From: Alloacidobacterium sp035547425
GTDB lineage: Bacteria > Acidobacteriota > Terriglobia > Terriglobales > Acidobacteriaceae
NCBI GenBank assembly: GCA_035547425.1
Contig: DASZUU010000050.1
Location: 1 to 64,000 of the forward strand
Length of the DNA: 64,000 bases
Reading direction: 5' to 3'
Of this stretch, positions 42,545-50,949 are shown piece after piece. The stretch's first letter is position 1; each line of letters begins with the position of its first letter. The notes under the pieces were generated by a model. That model searched no databases. It had not been told where the DNA came from and was given only the letters and a program-made list of their open reading frames with translations. Made by a program: the position numbers and the translations under genes.

Positions 42545-43537
42545 ATGATGCCGGCAGCTCCTGCTTCTTCTGTCGTTGAAGAAAGCGCCGTCGCGCCCGT
42601 CGAGAAAACTGCTTTGCCCCATCCGCATTTGCAAGCCGGCGAAACCGCTTCCCGCATTGCCGACTACGCCGAGTTATTCAAGTTCCGCGTTACCGCGCTA
42701 GTCGTCATGACAGCCTGGGCCGGCTTTTACCTCGGATCCATGCGCAGCGGCATCAGCAGCGTGCAGCCGGGGCTGATTGCCGCCCTGCTGGGCATCGGAC
42801 TGGTTTCCGCCGGGTCGGCAGCTCTCAATGAAGCACTGGAGCGCAAGCTGGACGCGAAGATGATCCGCACCTCGCAGCGCCCCATGGCCTCCGGACGCAT
42901 CAGCCTGCCGCATGGCCTTTTGCTTGGCCTGCTTGCCATGGTTTCCGGCGCCGTCTGGCTGACCTACGCCACAAACGTCATTACCGGAACGCTGACGCTC
43001 ATCACCGCATTCAGCTACGTAGCGATCTATACCCCGCTCAAGCGTCACACCACATTGGCTACGTTTATCGGAGCTTTTCCCGGAGCCATGCCTCCGCTCC
43101 TTGGCTGGACTGCCGCGCGCGGCGTGATCGAATGGCCCGCAGTCGCGCTCTTCGCGATTCTCTTCGTCTGGCAGTTTCCGCATTTTATGGCCATTGCCTG
43201 GCTCTACAAGGAAGATTACGGCCGCGCCGGCATTCGCATGCTTCCCGTAGTGCAGCCCGATGGCTGGTCCACCGTGCTCGAAGCCCTGATATACGCCATC
43301 ATCATGATTCCGGTGAGCCTGCTGCCGGTATATCTGCAGATCGCCGGAAAAGTCTACGGCGCGACCGCCCTGCTGCTGGGCCTCGTATACCTCGGCTACA
43401 CCATTCGCTTTGGCCGCATTACGCGGGCACGCAGCACGGTGGAATCGAAAATGTACGCCCGCGATCTGCTGAAGGTGAGTGTCATTTATCTTCCAGTGCT
43501 GCTCACCGTACTCATGCTCAACGCAATCGGGAAATAA
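42545..43537 (+). CDS. ctaB: Protoheme IX farnesyltransferase (heme o synthase)
   Basis: Membrane enzyme that turns heme b into heme o for terminal oxidases. 330 residues from the ATG at 42545, with about nine helices. The first Asp-rich motif is NEALERKLDAKMIRTSQRPM and the second lies in FAILFVWQFPHFMAIAWLYK with KEDYGRAGIRMLPV after it. A frame extension to 42497 adds 16 residues without support. First gene of a run with an ABC-2 exporter and a DUF420 protein, a set often found near cytochrome oxidase genes. Confidence 0.92.
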   Translation: MMPAAPASSVVEESAVAPVEKTALPHPHLQAGETASRIADYAELFKFRVTALVVMTAWAGFYLGSMRSGISSVQPGLIAALLGIGLVSAGSAALNEALERKLDAKMIRTSQRPMASGRISLPHGLLLGLLAMVSGAVWLTYATNVITGTLTLITAFSYVAIYTPLKRHTTLATFIGAFPGAMPPLLGWTAARGVIEWPAVALFAILFVWQFPHFMAIAWLYKEDYGRAGIRMLPVVQPDGWSTVLEALIYAIIMIPVSLLPVYLQIAGKVYGATALLLGLVYLGYTIRFGRITRARSTVESKMYARDLLKVSVIYLPVLLTVLMLNAIGK

Positions 43538-43561
43538 CAAACAGCCCTTAAAGAAGTACCT

Positions 43562-44557
43562 ATGGCAACAACGACACAATACGAGAAGATGGACGCGAAG
43601 ACCCCGATCCATCAGCCTGCGCCCATTTCGCTGCAGCAACTGACGCACAACTACGGCTCACGTCTTGCGCTCGATCACCTGACCTTCGATGTGCGGCCTG
43701 CGGAAATCTTCGGCCTGCTCGGCCCCAACGGCAGCGGCAAAACGACACTCTTCCGCATCCTCTCCACGCTGATGGTCCCCACCGGCGGCCACGCCTATCT
43801 GCATGGCTTCGACGCAGCCACAGAGCCCAACAAGGTGCGTCAGCAGACAGGCATTGTCTTTCAGGCCCGCAGCCTCGACATCAAGCTCACAGTCGCCGAA
43901 AACCTTAAGCACCAGGGCCACCTTTACGGATTAAAAGGCACGTACCTCAAGCGTCGTACGGAAGAAGTGCTCGCGCGCGTTGGCTTGTCTGATCGCGCGA
44001 AGGATACCGTCGAAACGCTCTCCGGAGGCATGCAGCGCCGCGTCGAACTAGCCAAGGGGCTGATTCACTCCCCTTCCATCCTGTTGCTCGATGAGCCGTC
44101 CACCGGCCTCGATCCCGGCGCGCGCCGCGACGTATGGCAATACCTGCGCATGCTGCGCGACGAGGAAGGCGTCTCCATACTGGTAACAACCCACCTGATG
44201 GAAGAAGCAGAACACTGCGACCGGCTCGCTATTCTGAGCGAAGGCAAGCTGGTGGCGCTTGGCTCGCCCTTTGAGCTGAAATCCGAGATTGGCGGCGACG
44301 TGGTGACCTTTGAAACCGCCGGCCCGGAAGCCGCCGAAACGCTTTCGCAAAAAATCGCCAACCGCTTCATTCTTTCACCTACCGTGCTTGGCAACACCGT
44401 TCGGCTCGAACGCAAGGACGGCCACAAATTCGTTACCGAAGTCGTCGAAGGCTTTCCCGGCCTGGTGGAAGGCATCTCGGTATCCAAGCCCAGCCTGGAA
44501 GACGTCTTCATCCAGCGAACCGGTCATCGCTTCTGGACCGAAAAGGAGTCGGAATAA
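43562..44557 (+). CDS. ABC-2 type transporter, ATP-binding protein
   Basis: 331 residues of the DrrA/CcmA-like group. Walker A GPNGSGKTTL, Q-loop IVFQARSLD, signature LSGGMQRRVELAKGL, Walker B ILLLDEPSTGLDP, H-loop VTTHLMEEAEHCDR, then a C-terminal extra domain (from about 230) typical of this group. It begins 24 bases after ctaB and is followed two bases later by its permease. Location between ctaB and a DUF420 gene suggests a link to cytochrome oxidase maturation. Confidence 0.93.
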   Translation: MATTTQYEKMDAKTPIHQPAPISLQQLTHNYGSRLALDHLTFDVRPAEIFGLLGPNGSGKTTLFRILSTLMVPTGGHAYLHGFDAATEPNKVRQQTGIVFQARSLDIKLTVAENLKHQGHLYGLKGTYLKRRTEEVLARVGLSDRAKDTVETLSGGMQRRVELAKGLIHSPSILLLDEPSTGLDPGARRDVWQYLRMLRDEEGVSILVTTHLMEEAEHCDRLAILSEGKLVALGSPFELKSEIGGDVVTFETAGPEAAETLSQKIANRFILSPTVLGNTVRLERKDGHKFVTEVVEGFPGLVEGISVSKPSLEDVFIQRTGHRFWTEKESE

Positions 44558-44559
44558 TC

Positions 44560-45390
44560 ATGGCTACCATTGCTGCCGCCGCTCCCGCGCATCGCATGCA
44601 ACAGCCGCAGAAAGTCGGCATCTGGACCCCGGCTTACACCCTCTGGCTGCGCGAAATCGTCCGCTTCTACCGCCAGAAGGCGCGCGTTGTCGGCGTGATC
44701 GCTTCCCCGCTGCTCTTCTGGTTTGTGCTCGGCTCAGGCTTTGCCCACAGCTTCCATAACGGCAGCACCGGCTCCGACGCCTATCTCGGCTACTTCTTTC
44801 CCGGCGCCGTCGTCATGATCGTGCTCTTCACCGCGATCTTCAGCATGATGTCGCTCATCCAGGACCGCAACGAAGGTTTCCTGCTATCGGTTCTCGCCGC
44901 ACCTGTCAGCCGCTCTTCCATCGTGCTTGGAAAAGTACTAGGCGGCGCAACACTCGCGGCCATTCAGGGCATCGTCTTTCTCGTCTTTACGCCGCTCATC
45001 GGCGTGCATCCAGGCTTGTCCGCAATCGCCGTCAGCATCGCGGCCATCATCATGATCAGCTTTGAGCTGACAGCCCTCGGCTTCGCCATTGCGTGGCCCA
45101 TGGATTCGCCGCAGGCCTTCCACGCCATCGTCAACCTCATCCTGCTCCCGCTCTGGATGCTCTCCGGCGCCATCTTCCCCGCCGGCGGCGCTTCCGGATG
45201 GCTGCGAATTCTGATGGAGATCAATCCGCTCACTTACGGAGTGGATGCGCTGCGCAACGCGCTTTTCCCCACGCAGGCAACTACGTATTCGCTTGGCGTG
45301 AACCTTATCGTCACGCTTGCATTCTGCGCCGTCACGTTCGCCGCATCCTGGGCCATCGTGAACCGGCGCACCCATCAACCCGCAGCATAG
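44560..45390 (+). CDS. ABC-2 type transporter, permease
   Basis: 276 residues with six membrane helices, ABC-2 fold; the conserved amphipathic segment is followed by LSGAIFPAGGASGWLRILME and NPLTYGVDALRNALF near the C terminus. Paired with the ATPase encoded two bases upstream; AAGGAG lies ahead of the ATG. Substrate unknown. Confidence 0.92.
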   Translation: MATIAAAAPAHRMQQPQKVGIWTPAYTLWLREIVRFYRQKARVVGVIASPLLFWFVLGSGFAHSFHNGSTGSDAYLGYFFPGAVVMIVLFTAIFSMMSLIQDRNEGFLLSVLAAPVSRSSIVLGKVLGGATLAAIQGIVFLVFTPLIGVHPGLSAIAVSIAAIIMISFELTALGFAIAWPMDSPQAFHAIVNLILLPLWMLSGAIFPAGGASGWLRILMEINPLTYGVDALRNALFPTQATTYSLGVNLIVTLAFCAVTFAASWAIVNRRTHQPAA

Positions 45391-45399
45391 AGAAAAAGA

Positions 45400-45933
45400 A
45401 TGGAAGAGACACCAGGCAGCCGCGCTCCAATCGCTACGATCATTGGCATCAGTATCGTTGCCATATTTTTCCTTTTGTGGCTCGTTTACATACACCCGCC
45501 GTCGCAGGAATATGCTTCGCGCCTGCTTTTCTTACCAGCGCTCAATGCTCTGTTCAACGCCATGAGCGCGGTCGCGCTCCTCGTCGGCTTCTCGTATATT
45601 CACAAGCGCAATATTCCCGCGCATAGGGCGTCCATGCTAACCGCCTTCGCGTTCTCGGTACTTTTCCTGATCACGTACACGACCAATCACGCGCTCCATG
45701 GCGAAATGCGTTTTCCCGGACACGGCGCTGCCCGCACTTTTTATCTGGCACTGCTCATCAGCCACATACTGCTCTCGGTTGCTGCGCTGCCCATGATCCT
45801 GATTACCTTCTTCTTCTCGCTTTCGGGGCGGTTCCCGCAGCATAAGAAGATCGCGCGATTTACATTTCCTGTCTGGCTGTATGTTTCTGTAACCGGAGTC
45901 ATTGTGTATGCCATGCTGGCAACCTGGCGATGA
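45400..45933 (+). CDS. DUF420 membrane protein (CtaM-like)
   Basis: 177 residues with five membrane helices. Conserved His in FLPALNALFNAMSAVAL/GFSYIHKRN, TNHALHG and ISHILLS match DUF420, a family implicated in cytochrome oxidase assembly (CtaM in Gram-positives). Position after ctaB and the ABC-2 pair supports an oxidase-maturation role. Seven bases separate it from the permease stop. Confidence 0.82.
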   Translation: MEETPGSRAPIATIIGISIVAIFFLLWLVYIHPPSQEYASRLLFLPALNALFNAMSAVALLVGFSYIHKRNIPAHRASMLTAFAFSVLFLITYTTNHALHGEMRFPGHGAARTFYLALLISHILLSVAALPMILITFFFSLSGRFPQHKKIARFTFPVWLYVSVTGVIVYAMLATWR

Positions 45934-45966
45934 CACGGCTCTGCAACTGAGGTAAATTTCAAAGAA

Positions 45967-46281
45967 ATGCCGCTTGTAACCGAACAATCGCCGGAGCAAC
46001 AGCCGCTGGCTCACAGCAATGAAGAGAGCCTGCCTGCGCCGGAGCAAGGCGATGGCACCCGGCAGCTTCTGCAATCGGGGTTCGGCACACTAGCGGTAGG
46101 ACTTCTTGCCGCTGCCCTCGCCCAGTTTGCCTTCGGCGGCATAGGCCCGCAGGGACCGCACACAAATTCCGGATGGCTCGCCCTCATTGTGGCCATGATG
46201 TGCCTGCCCTTCGGTTCCTTGGTCACGCTCCTGGGAGTCGCCAAGTGGCTCAGGAACCGGAAACTGAAAGCACAATCCTAG
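45967..46281 (+). CDS. Small membrane protein of unknown function
   Basis: 104 residues: a hydrophilic N terminus of about 35 residues, then two membrane helices (about 38-57 and 70-92) and a basic tail (WLRNRKLKAQS). I recognise no domain. It lies 33 bases after the DUF420 gene and may belong to the same operon. Confidence 0.7.
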   Translation: MPLVTEQSPEQQPLAHSNEESLPAPEQGDGTRQLLQSGFGTLAVGLLAAALAQFAFGGIGPQGPHTNSGWLALIVAMMCLPFGSLVTLLGVAKWLRNRKLKAQS

Positions 46282-46334
46282 AAAGCTCTTCCCGCCAAAC
46301 ATTTCCTGCCCGCGCCTAGTAAACTGGAAGCAGC

Positions 46335-47393
46335 ATGATTCCAACACTTGAATGGACCCCGGAAGGCGTCCGCTTCCTCGACCAGACGAAGCTTCCGCTT
46401 GAAGAAACCTATGTGCTTGCCGCCAGCTATCAGCAGGTAGCCGACATCATCACGACCATGGTTGTGCGCGGCGCCCCGGCTATCGGCGTTTCCGCCGCTA
46501 TGGGCGTTGCCCTGGGCGTCAAGCAGAGCAAAGCCGCTGCCATTGCCGATCTGGCAAAAGAATTCGACACCATCTGCAATACTCTCGCCGCCACGCGCCC
46601 CACGGCTGTCAACCTGTTCTGGGCAATCGCTCGCATGCGCGACCGCTTTTCCGCTCTTGCAGCCCAGCCCGGCATCACTCGCGAAGCCATCGCCGAAGCG
46701 CTGACAAAAGAAGCGCTGCTGATGTACGACGAAGACATTGCCGCCTGCAAAACCATGGGCGCAAACGGGGCCGCGCTTCTGCCGCAATCCGGCGGCGTGC
46801 TTACCCACTGCAACGCCGGCGCTCTGGCCACTTGCGGCTACGGTACGGCTCTTGGCGTAATTCGCGCTGCCGTCGAACGCGGACACAACATCCACGTCTA
46901 TGCCGATGAAACACGTCCCTTCCTGCAGGGCGCGCGTCTGACCGCATGGGAGTTGATGCACGATAACATTCCGACGACAGTCCTTTGCGACAACATGGCC
47001 GCCAGCCTCATGCGCCAGGGAAAAATTCGCGCCGTGGTGGTGGGCGCTGACCGCATTGCCGCGAACGGCGACGTAGCCAACAAGATCGGCACCTATAACG
47101 TTGCCATCCTCGCAAAAGAGCACGGAATTCCGTTCTATGTGGCCGCGCCGTGGTCCACCATTGATCTCGCAACCGCCACCGGAGACGAGATTCCCATCGA
47201 GCAGCGCGCACAGGTAGAAGTGACGCACCACGCGGGAAAGCAGTTGACGCCTCACGGTGTCGGCATCGAGAATCCGGCATTCGACGTCACGCCTGCGAAG
47301 TATGTGACCGCAATTATCACCGAACGCGGCGTTTTGCACGCGCCCTATGCCGAATCGCTGATGGCGCTGGAAGCTGCTCCGGTATCAAACTAA
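46335..47393 (+). CDS. mtnA: S-methyl-5-thioribose-1-phosphate isomerase
   Basis: Methionine salvage enzyme, 352 residues; converts methylthioribose-1-phosphate to the ribulose form. Family markers are VVRGAPAIGVSAAMG, the catalytic Cys in LTHCNAGALAT and the catalytic Asp in GADRIAANGDVANKIGTY. The eIF2B-alpha-like C-terminal half is intact. No other salvage gene is in the window. A terminator follows 17 bases after the stop. Confidence 0.95.
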   Translation: MIPTLEWTPEGVRFLDQTKLPLEETYVLAASYQQVADIITTMVVRGAPAIGVSAAMGVALGVKQSKAAAIADLAKEFDTICNTLAATRPTAVNLFWAIARMRDRFSALAAQPGITREAIAEALTKEALLMYDEDIAACKTMGANGAALLPQSGGVLTHCNAGALATCGYGTALGVIRAAVERGHNIHVYADETRPFLQGARLTAWELMHDNIPTTVLCDNMAASLMRQGKIRAVVVGADRIAANGDVANKIGTYNVAILAKEHGIPFYVAAPWSTIDLATATGDEIPIEQRAQVEVTHHAGKQLTPHGVGIENPAFDVTPAKYVTAIITERGVLHAPYAESLMALEAAPVSN

Positions 47394-47410
47394 ACAGCAG
47401 ATACAAGAAA

Positions 47411-47439
47411 GCCCTGTAATCCCGATCGGATTACAGGGC
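47411..47439. terminator. Terminator after mtnA
   Basis: A perfect 12-base stem, GCCCTGTAATCC and complement, with a five-base loop, followed by CTTTTG; can also serve the convergent gene at 47458. Confidence 0.9.
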
Positions 47440-47457
47440 CTTTTGATTTTGAAGTTT

Positions 47458-47985
47458 TTAGAGGGCTTCTGCGAGTACCGGGAAGAGTAGGTACTGGTTG
47501 GTTTCGTAGAGAGCCAGCAGCCGTCGCGTCATCAGGTAATAGGAAGCAGCTGCCTGATGCACATAAAACGGAATCCGAAGCTGACCGCGGCGCAAGCGGG
47601 AATTCCAACGAACCCGGCGAATGGCGCGCTTCAGCAGAACAGAGTCATGGCGGATGCGCTCAGAAACGATAATTGCCTGATCGTAGTTCCAGTTCCGCAC
47701 ATATGCGGCGAGGGCGATCATCAGGTCAGCATTCTTTTCCATGCGACGCAGCCCTTCCGTGCCGCCTACGAGCCCCCAGATTTCATCTGGTTCCAGGCGA
47801 AGCTGATTCTTTTCCGGATTCAGGTGATCGAGCGCAACTAGCTCCAGACCACGCATGTGCATCGGCTCAATCGAGGTGACCAACGTTTGCCAATCTTTGG
47901 ATAGCAGCTTCCGCGATCGAATTTGCGCATAGGCCAGCGCAACAATCGCTACTACCCCAAACACACTCAGCGCAATATATCCCAT
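47458..47985 (-). CDS. Uncharacterised protein with an N-terminal membrane anchor
   Basis: 175 residues: one N-terminal helix (about 2-22), then a mostly helical cytosolic domain (KNADLMIALAAYVRNWNYDQ, RIRHDSVLLKRAIRRVRWNS). I do not recognise the family. Starts nine bases after the larger membrane gene at 47995, so they probably form one operon. Base composition is less GC-rich than the neighbours to the left. Confidence 0.75.
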   Translation of the reverse strand: MGYIALSVFGVVAIVALAYAQIRSRKLLSKDWQTLVTSIEPMHMRGLELVALDHLNPEKNQLRLEPDEIWGLVGGTEGLRRMEKNADLMIALAAYVRNWNYDQAIIVSERIRHDSVLLKRAIRRVRWNSRLRRGQLRIPFYVHQAAASYYLMTRRLLALYETNQYLLFPVLAEAL

Positions 47986-47994
47986 AGGCAGCCT

Positions 47995-48768
47995 TCAGTG
48001 CTTCTCAACCTTCTTAACGTGGCTCAATTCTGACTGCAACTGCTGATGCAGGTTATTTAGATACGCCTGCATATCAGGAGATAGTGTACGACGTTCCGGC
48101 TCCGGACGCCACAAAGAAATTATCCAATAAATGGTGACGAAAAGATATGTGAAAGTTCGTAAATAATCGAGTGCTACACCGTGCCAACTAGCCCCAAAAT
48201 GGCTATATGCTGCTTCTGCGAGTAAATCGACAGTAGACCATACCGCCCATCCTTGAGCGAGAAGCATAACGTAGCTCGTTGGAAATAAACCCAGTTGCGT
48301 CGAAACAACAAGCAGACAGGCACATAGCTCGACATTCAACATTGCCGAGAAAAGCGTTCCCTTCTCTATCCAGGAATCAAGGGAGTTGGAGAAAACAGGG
48401 TGAATAATATAGGCGATAGCAGCTGCAATCGCAGCGCCTGCTATTCCAAACAGGATAAATCTGACTCTCGCCTCTTTAACCCAGGCACCGGCAGGTCTTA
48501 ACGCTACTCTCGCCAATTCATAAACTACGCCAATTTGCAGCGCCAGATCCAGACATGATGCTGTCCAGTAAATTTGATTATATCGTGCAGCACTGCCATA
48601 TTGATAAGCAATAAAAAGCAAAATCGTTCGTACAGCATTGAATCCAATGAACGATGTAAAAATCGGAAATAACCTCCACCGTCCCCTAAAAACAAGGACA
48701 CATAGGAGGATCAAATGCTCCGCAAAGCCAGCCGCCCATATGATTGATGCGGTGAGAGAAAGATTCAC
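47995..48768 (-). CDS. Uncharacterised seven-helix membrane protein
   Basis: 257 residues with about seven membrane helices and a C-terminal cytosolic helix (LSPDMQAYLNNLHQQLQSEL). It starts at a GTG (48768) without a strong ribosome binding site. No known motif or catalytic residues are seen. It lies 53 bases after a gene for a tiny secreted repeat protein and nine bases before another membrane-anchored gene, all on the minus strand. I do not assign a role. Confidence 0.72.
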   Translation of the reverse strand: MNLSLTASIIWAAGFAEHLILLCVLVFRGRWRLFPIFTSFIGFNAVRTILLFIAYQYGSAARYNQIYWTASCLDLALQIGVVYELARVALRPAGAWVKEARVRFILFGIAGAAIAAAIAYIIHPVFSNSLDSWIEKGTLFSAMLNVELCACLLVVSTQLGLFPTSYVMLLAQGWAVWSTVDLLAEAAYSHFGASWHGVALDYLRTFTYLFVTIYWIISLWRPEPERRTLSPDMQAYLNNLHQQLQSELSHVKKVEKH

Positions 48769-48821
48769 ATTACGATCTTACTCTTGAAAGTCAATCCATA
48801 AATTACAAGAATCGGAACTTG

Positions 48822-49079
48822 CTACCCGATCACTACCACTGACTGCTTCGGGCGAGGATCAGTACCGCTGATGCTGGCTACTACCACCGACTGCTTCGGG
48901 CGAGGATCAGTGCCGCTGATGCTGGCCGTCTGAGTCGTATTCTGAGGCTGAACCAGAACCATCGAAGTGGTGCTCTTCGGATGCATCTCACTATTTGGGG
49001 TCGAAGCAAAAGCCTGGTAAGAAACGGAAAAAACGAGGGTGGGCAAACCAAGGGACAGAACGCGGACCAAACGATTCAT
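48822..49079 (-). CDS. Small secreted protein with two identical 16-residue repeats
   Basis: An 85-residue protein with a signal peptide (LPTLVFSVSYQAFA, cleaved before STP) and a short Ser/Thr/Pro linker. Its C-terminal half is ASISGTDPRPKQSVVV twice in a row, followed by IG. The two DNA copies differ by only one base in about 48, so the duplication is recent or conserved by selection. AAAGGAG precedes the ATG. Not homologous to anything I know; it could be a precursor of small secreted peptides. It lies upstream of two membrane protein genes in the same direction. Confidence 0.72.
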   Translation of the reverse strand: MNRLVRVLSLGLPTLVFSVSYQAFASTPNSEMHPKSTTSMVLVQPQNTTQTASISGTDPRPKQSVVVASISGTDPRPKQSVVVIG

Positions 49080-49526
49080 GACAAAATCTCCTTTAATAAA
49101 GCACTGCTCCTGACGAGCATCTGCTATAGCCTATGATGGGCGTGGAACTCCTACAAGCAATTCATGCATGTGAAATGCCAATTTTTTTTGAAGCCGAACC
49201 CTTTTATAAACAATAAGTTGTTGCACATCTGTACAAGTTTGGTTTAGACTCTACTTACATCTTTAGTAACTCATTGTGGTAACCTGTTGCTCCTAATGAA
49301 GTTATTTGAGTCATTCATTCCGGTAATATTTAGCCGGATGAAACTTTTTTCCTATCCGGTGTTCTTGCCGACCGAACAAAAATTTTTTCTGCTCATCTGC
49401 TTTTTCAAAGCAAAATTTGCTCATCGAAGGAAGTTTCGTCCCGATAGGCGAGAAGAAATTACGCAAGATTGGTATTTTTTCAAAGCCAAATGGACAAAAT
49501 TTGTTTGTTTTGGAAGCGTTTCCCCT
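49080..49526. other. AT-rich gap without a supported gene
   Basis: About 450 bases, clearly richer in A and T than the rest. A frame from 49287 would give a 140-residue Phe/Lys-rich product, but it overlaps the opposite membrane gene at 49527 and lacks a ribosome binding site. A segment TTTTTCAAAGC occurs twice (about 49400 and 49477). No transposase remnant or tRNA is visible. Confidence 0.5.
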
Positions 49527-49823
49527 CTACTGAATCCAGCCGGCATACGGATACAGGAGCAGAAAGAAAATCATCGCCAGCGCCATCACGTCCATATAAA
49601 GCAGCAGCAAAACCCCGCCGTGATAAAAACTCCAGCGCATCTGCAGGCAGCGGCTTGTATCGTAGGTCCCGTAAAGCGCAAGAATGGTAGGAACCAGCAG
49701 GAACGCTGAAGGCCGCGCATTCGGAAACCCGGAAAGGACAAATGCCAGAATCAGGCTGCCGAGGACTAAAATGGTTCCGCGCAACAGCGACCGCGCTCGA
49801 AAATTGAAAACTGCCGGGGGCAT
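49527..49823 (-). CDS. Small three-helix membrane protein
   Basis: 98 residues with three hydrophobic helices (about 15-34, 39-55 and 70-92) and a short loop WSFYHGG. No known family. Divergent from the CoA-transferase gene with 14 bases between the start codons; likely shares its upstream region. Confidence 0.65.
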   Translation of the reverse strand: MPPAVFNFRARSLLRGTILVLGSLILAFVLSGFPNARPSAFLLVPTILALYGTYDTSRCLQMRWSFYHGGVLLLLYMDVMALAMIFFLLLYPYAGWIQ

Positions 49824-49837
49824 TGAAAACGACCGCT

Positions 49838-50542
49838 ATGTCTACTTTATCCAATTCCAGCACGCCAATGATCGGCAAACTTGATGACACAACAAAAAGA
49901 GAGCGCATTGTCCGCCGCGTGGCCCGCGAGCTGCGCGACGGCTATTACGTGAATCTCGGCATCGGCATGCCCACCCTGGTTGCCAACCATGTTCCTCCCG
50001 GAATCGAAGTTGTGCTGCAGTCGGAAAACGGTATGCTCGGCGTCGGCCCCTACCCTGTCGCCGGCGAAGAAGACCCCGACCTTATTAATGCGGGAAAAGA
50101 AACGATCACCGAATTGCCCGGCACCGTGTATTTTTCCAGCGCGGACTCGTTCGCCATGATCCGCGGCGGCCATATCGATCTCAGCATCCTCGGAGCCATG
50201 GAGGTCGACAAGGAAGGCAATCTCGCCAACTGGATGATCCCCGGCAAAATGGTCAAAGGCATGGGCGGCGCCATGGATCTGGTCGCCGGCGCCCGCCGTG
50301 TCATCGTCGCCATGGAACACACCACTAAAGACGGCAAGCCAAAAATCCTCAAGCGCTGCACACTGCCCATCACCGGCCTCAAAGTTGTTCACACCATCGC
50401 CACCGAAATGGCCTGGATCAGCGTTACCCCGGATGGCCTCGTGCTGGAAGAGATTGCGCCCGGCCTGAGCGTTGAGGACGTGCAACATGCCACCGAAGCT
50501 CCTCTCAAAATCAGCAGCCAACTGCGCGAGATGGTGATCTAA
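49838..50542 (+). CDS. scoB: 3-oxoacid CoA-transferase, beta subunit (orphan)
   Basis: 234 residues. Residues 22-40 (RERIVRRVARELRDGYYVNL) lead into GIGMPTLVANHVPPGIEV, then the catalytic Glu in LQSENGMLGVGPYP and GGHIDLSILGAMEVDKEGNL, all typical of ScoB/AtoA. The start is probably the ATG at 49838 or 49868; the ribosome binding site is poor. The alpha subunit gene normally precedes it; here the upstream gene is on the other strand and the downstream one is unrelated, so the partner must lie elsewhere or be missing. Confidence 0.88.
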   Translation: MSTLSNSSTPMIGKLDDTTKRERIVRRVARELRDGYYVNLGIGMPTLVANHVPPGIEVVLQSENGMLGVGPYPVAGEEDPDLINAGKETITELPGTVYFSSADSFAMIRGGHIDLSILGAMEVDKEGNLANWMIPGKMVKGMGGAMDLVAGARRVIVAMEHTTKDGKPKILKRCTLPITGLKVVHTIATEMAWISVTPDGLVLEEIAPGLSVEDVQHATEAPLKISSQLREMVI

Positions 50543-50548
50543 AGAAGC

Positions 50549-50884
50549 ATGCCTTCTTTTCGATCGAGACCTCTGGCCATTGTGGCCATGGCCCTTCTCG
50601 TTACCGGCGCGTCCGCGTGGCTCATCTTTGGCTCCAATGTAATTGATTGCGACCGGCTGGCTCCATTGACGATTCTGGCCGTGCTCGCAGCTTTTATCAT
50701 TGCGCTCTGCTTTCGGCTGCTTGCCCGGGCCAATAGCCGCGCGCATACATGGCTGCTCGTCTTCGCCCTGCTCCTTGCTGCCGCTTCCCTCTTTGAAAAT
50801 GTGCGCTTTGTAAGGGTTCATCGCGCCGTGTGCCGCCAGCTTCAGCAGCAGATGGACCAATTTAAAAATCAGCCCGGCATATAA
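50549..50884 (+). CDS. Small membrane protein of unknown function
   Basis: 111 residues with three hydrophobic helices (about 9-27, 37-56 and 67-85) and a basic, Gln-rich C terminus. It starts six bases after scoB and may be co-transcribed. No family recognised. Confidence 0.65.
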   Translation: MPSFRSRPLAIVAMALLVTGASAWLIFGSNVIDCDRLAPLTILAVLAAFIIALCFRLLARANSRAHTWLLVFALLLAAASLFENVRFVRVHRAVCRQLQQQMDQFKNQPGI

Positions 50885-50911
50885 AAATCTCCGCCCCGCC
50901 AATTATTTTCA

Positions 50912-50940
50912 TTGACAGCCTCTATAGGCATAGATTATCT
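50912..50940 (+). promoter_or_regulatory. Promoter of the PadR/ADOP operon
   Basis: TTGACA at 50912-50917 and TTATCT at 50935-50940 are separated by 17 bases. The -10 lies inside the dyad at 50923, which implies autorepression. Confidence 0.6.
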
Positions 50941-50949
50941 ATGCCTATA
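50923..50949 (+). promoter_or_regulatory. Perfect 27-bp dyad, likely PadR operator
   Basis: Thirteen-base arms (TATAGGCATAGAT and its complement) around one central base. It covers the -10 box and runs over the first ATG of the padR frame. Confidence 0.7.

Noticed and set aside
49287..49709. A 140-residue frame in the AT-rich gap
   Set aside because: Overlaps the opposite membrane gene at 49527, has no ribosome binding site and no domain; a low-complexity Phe/Lys product.
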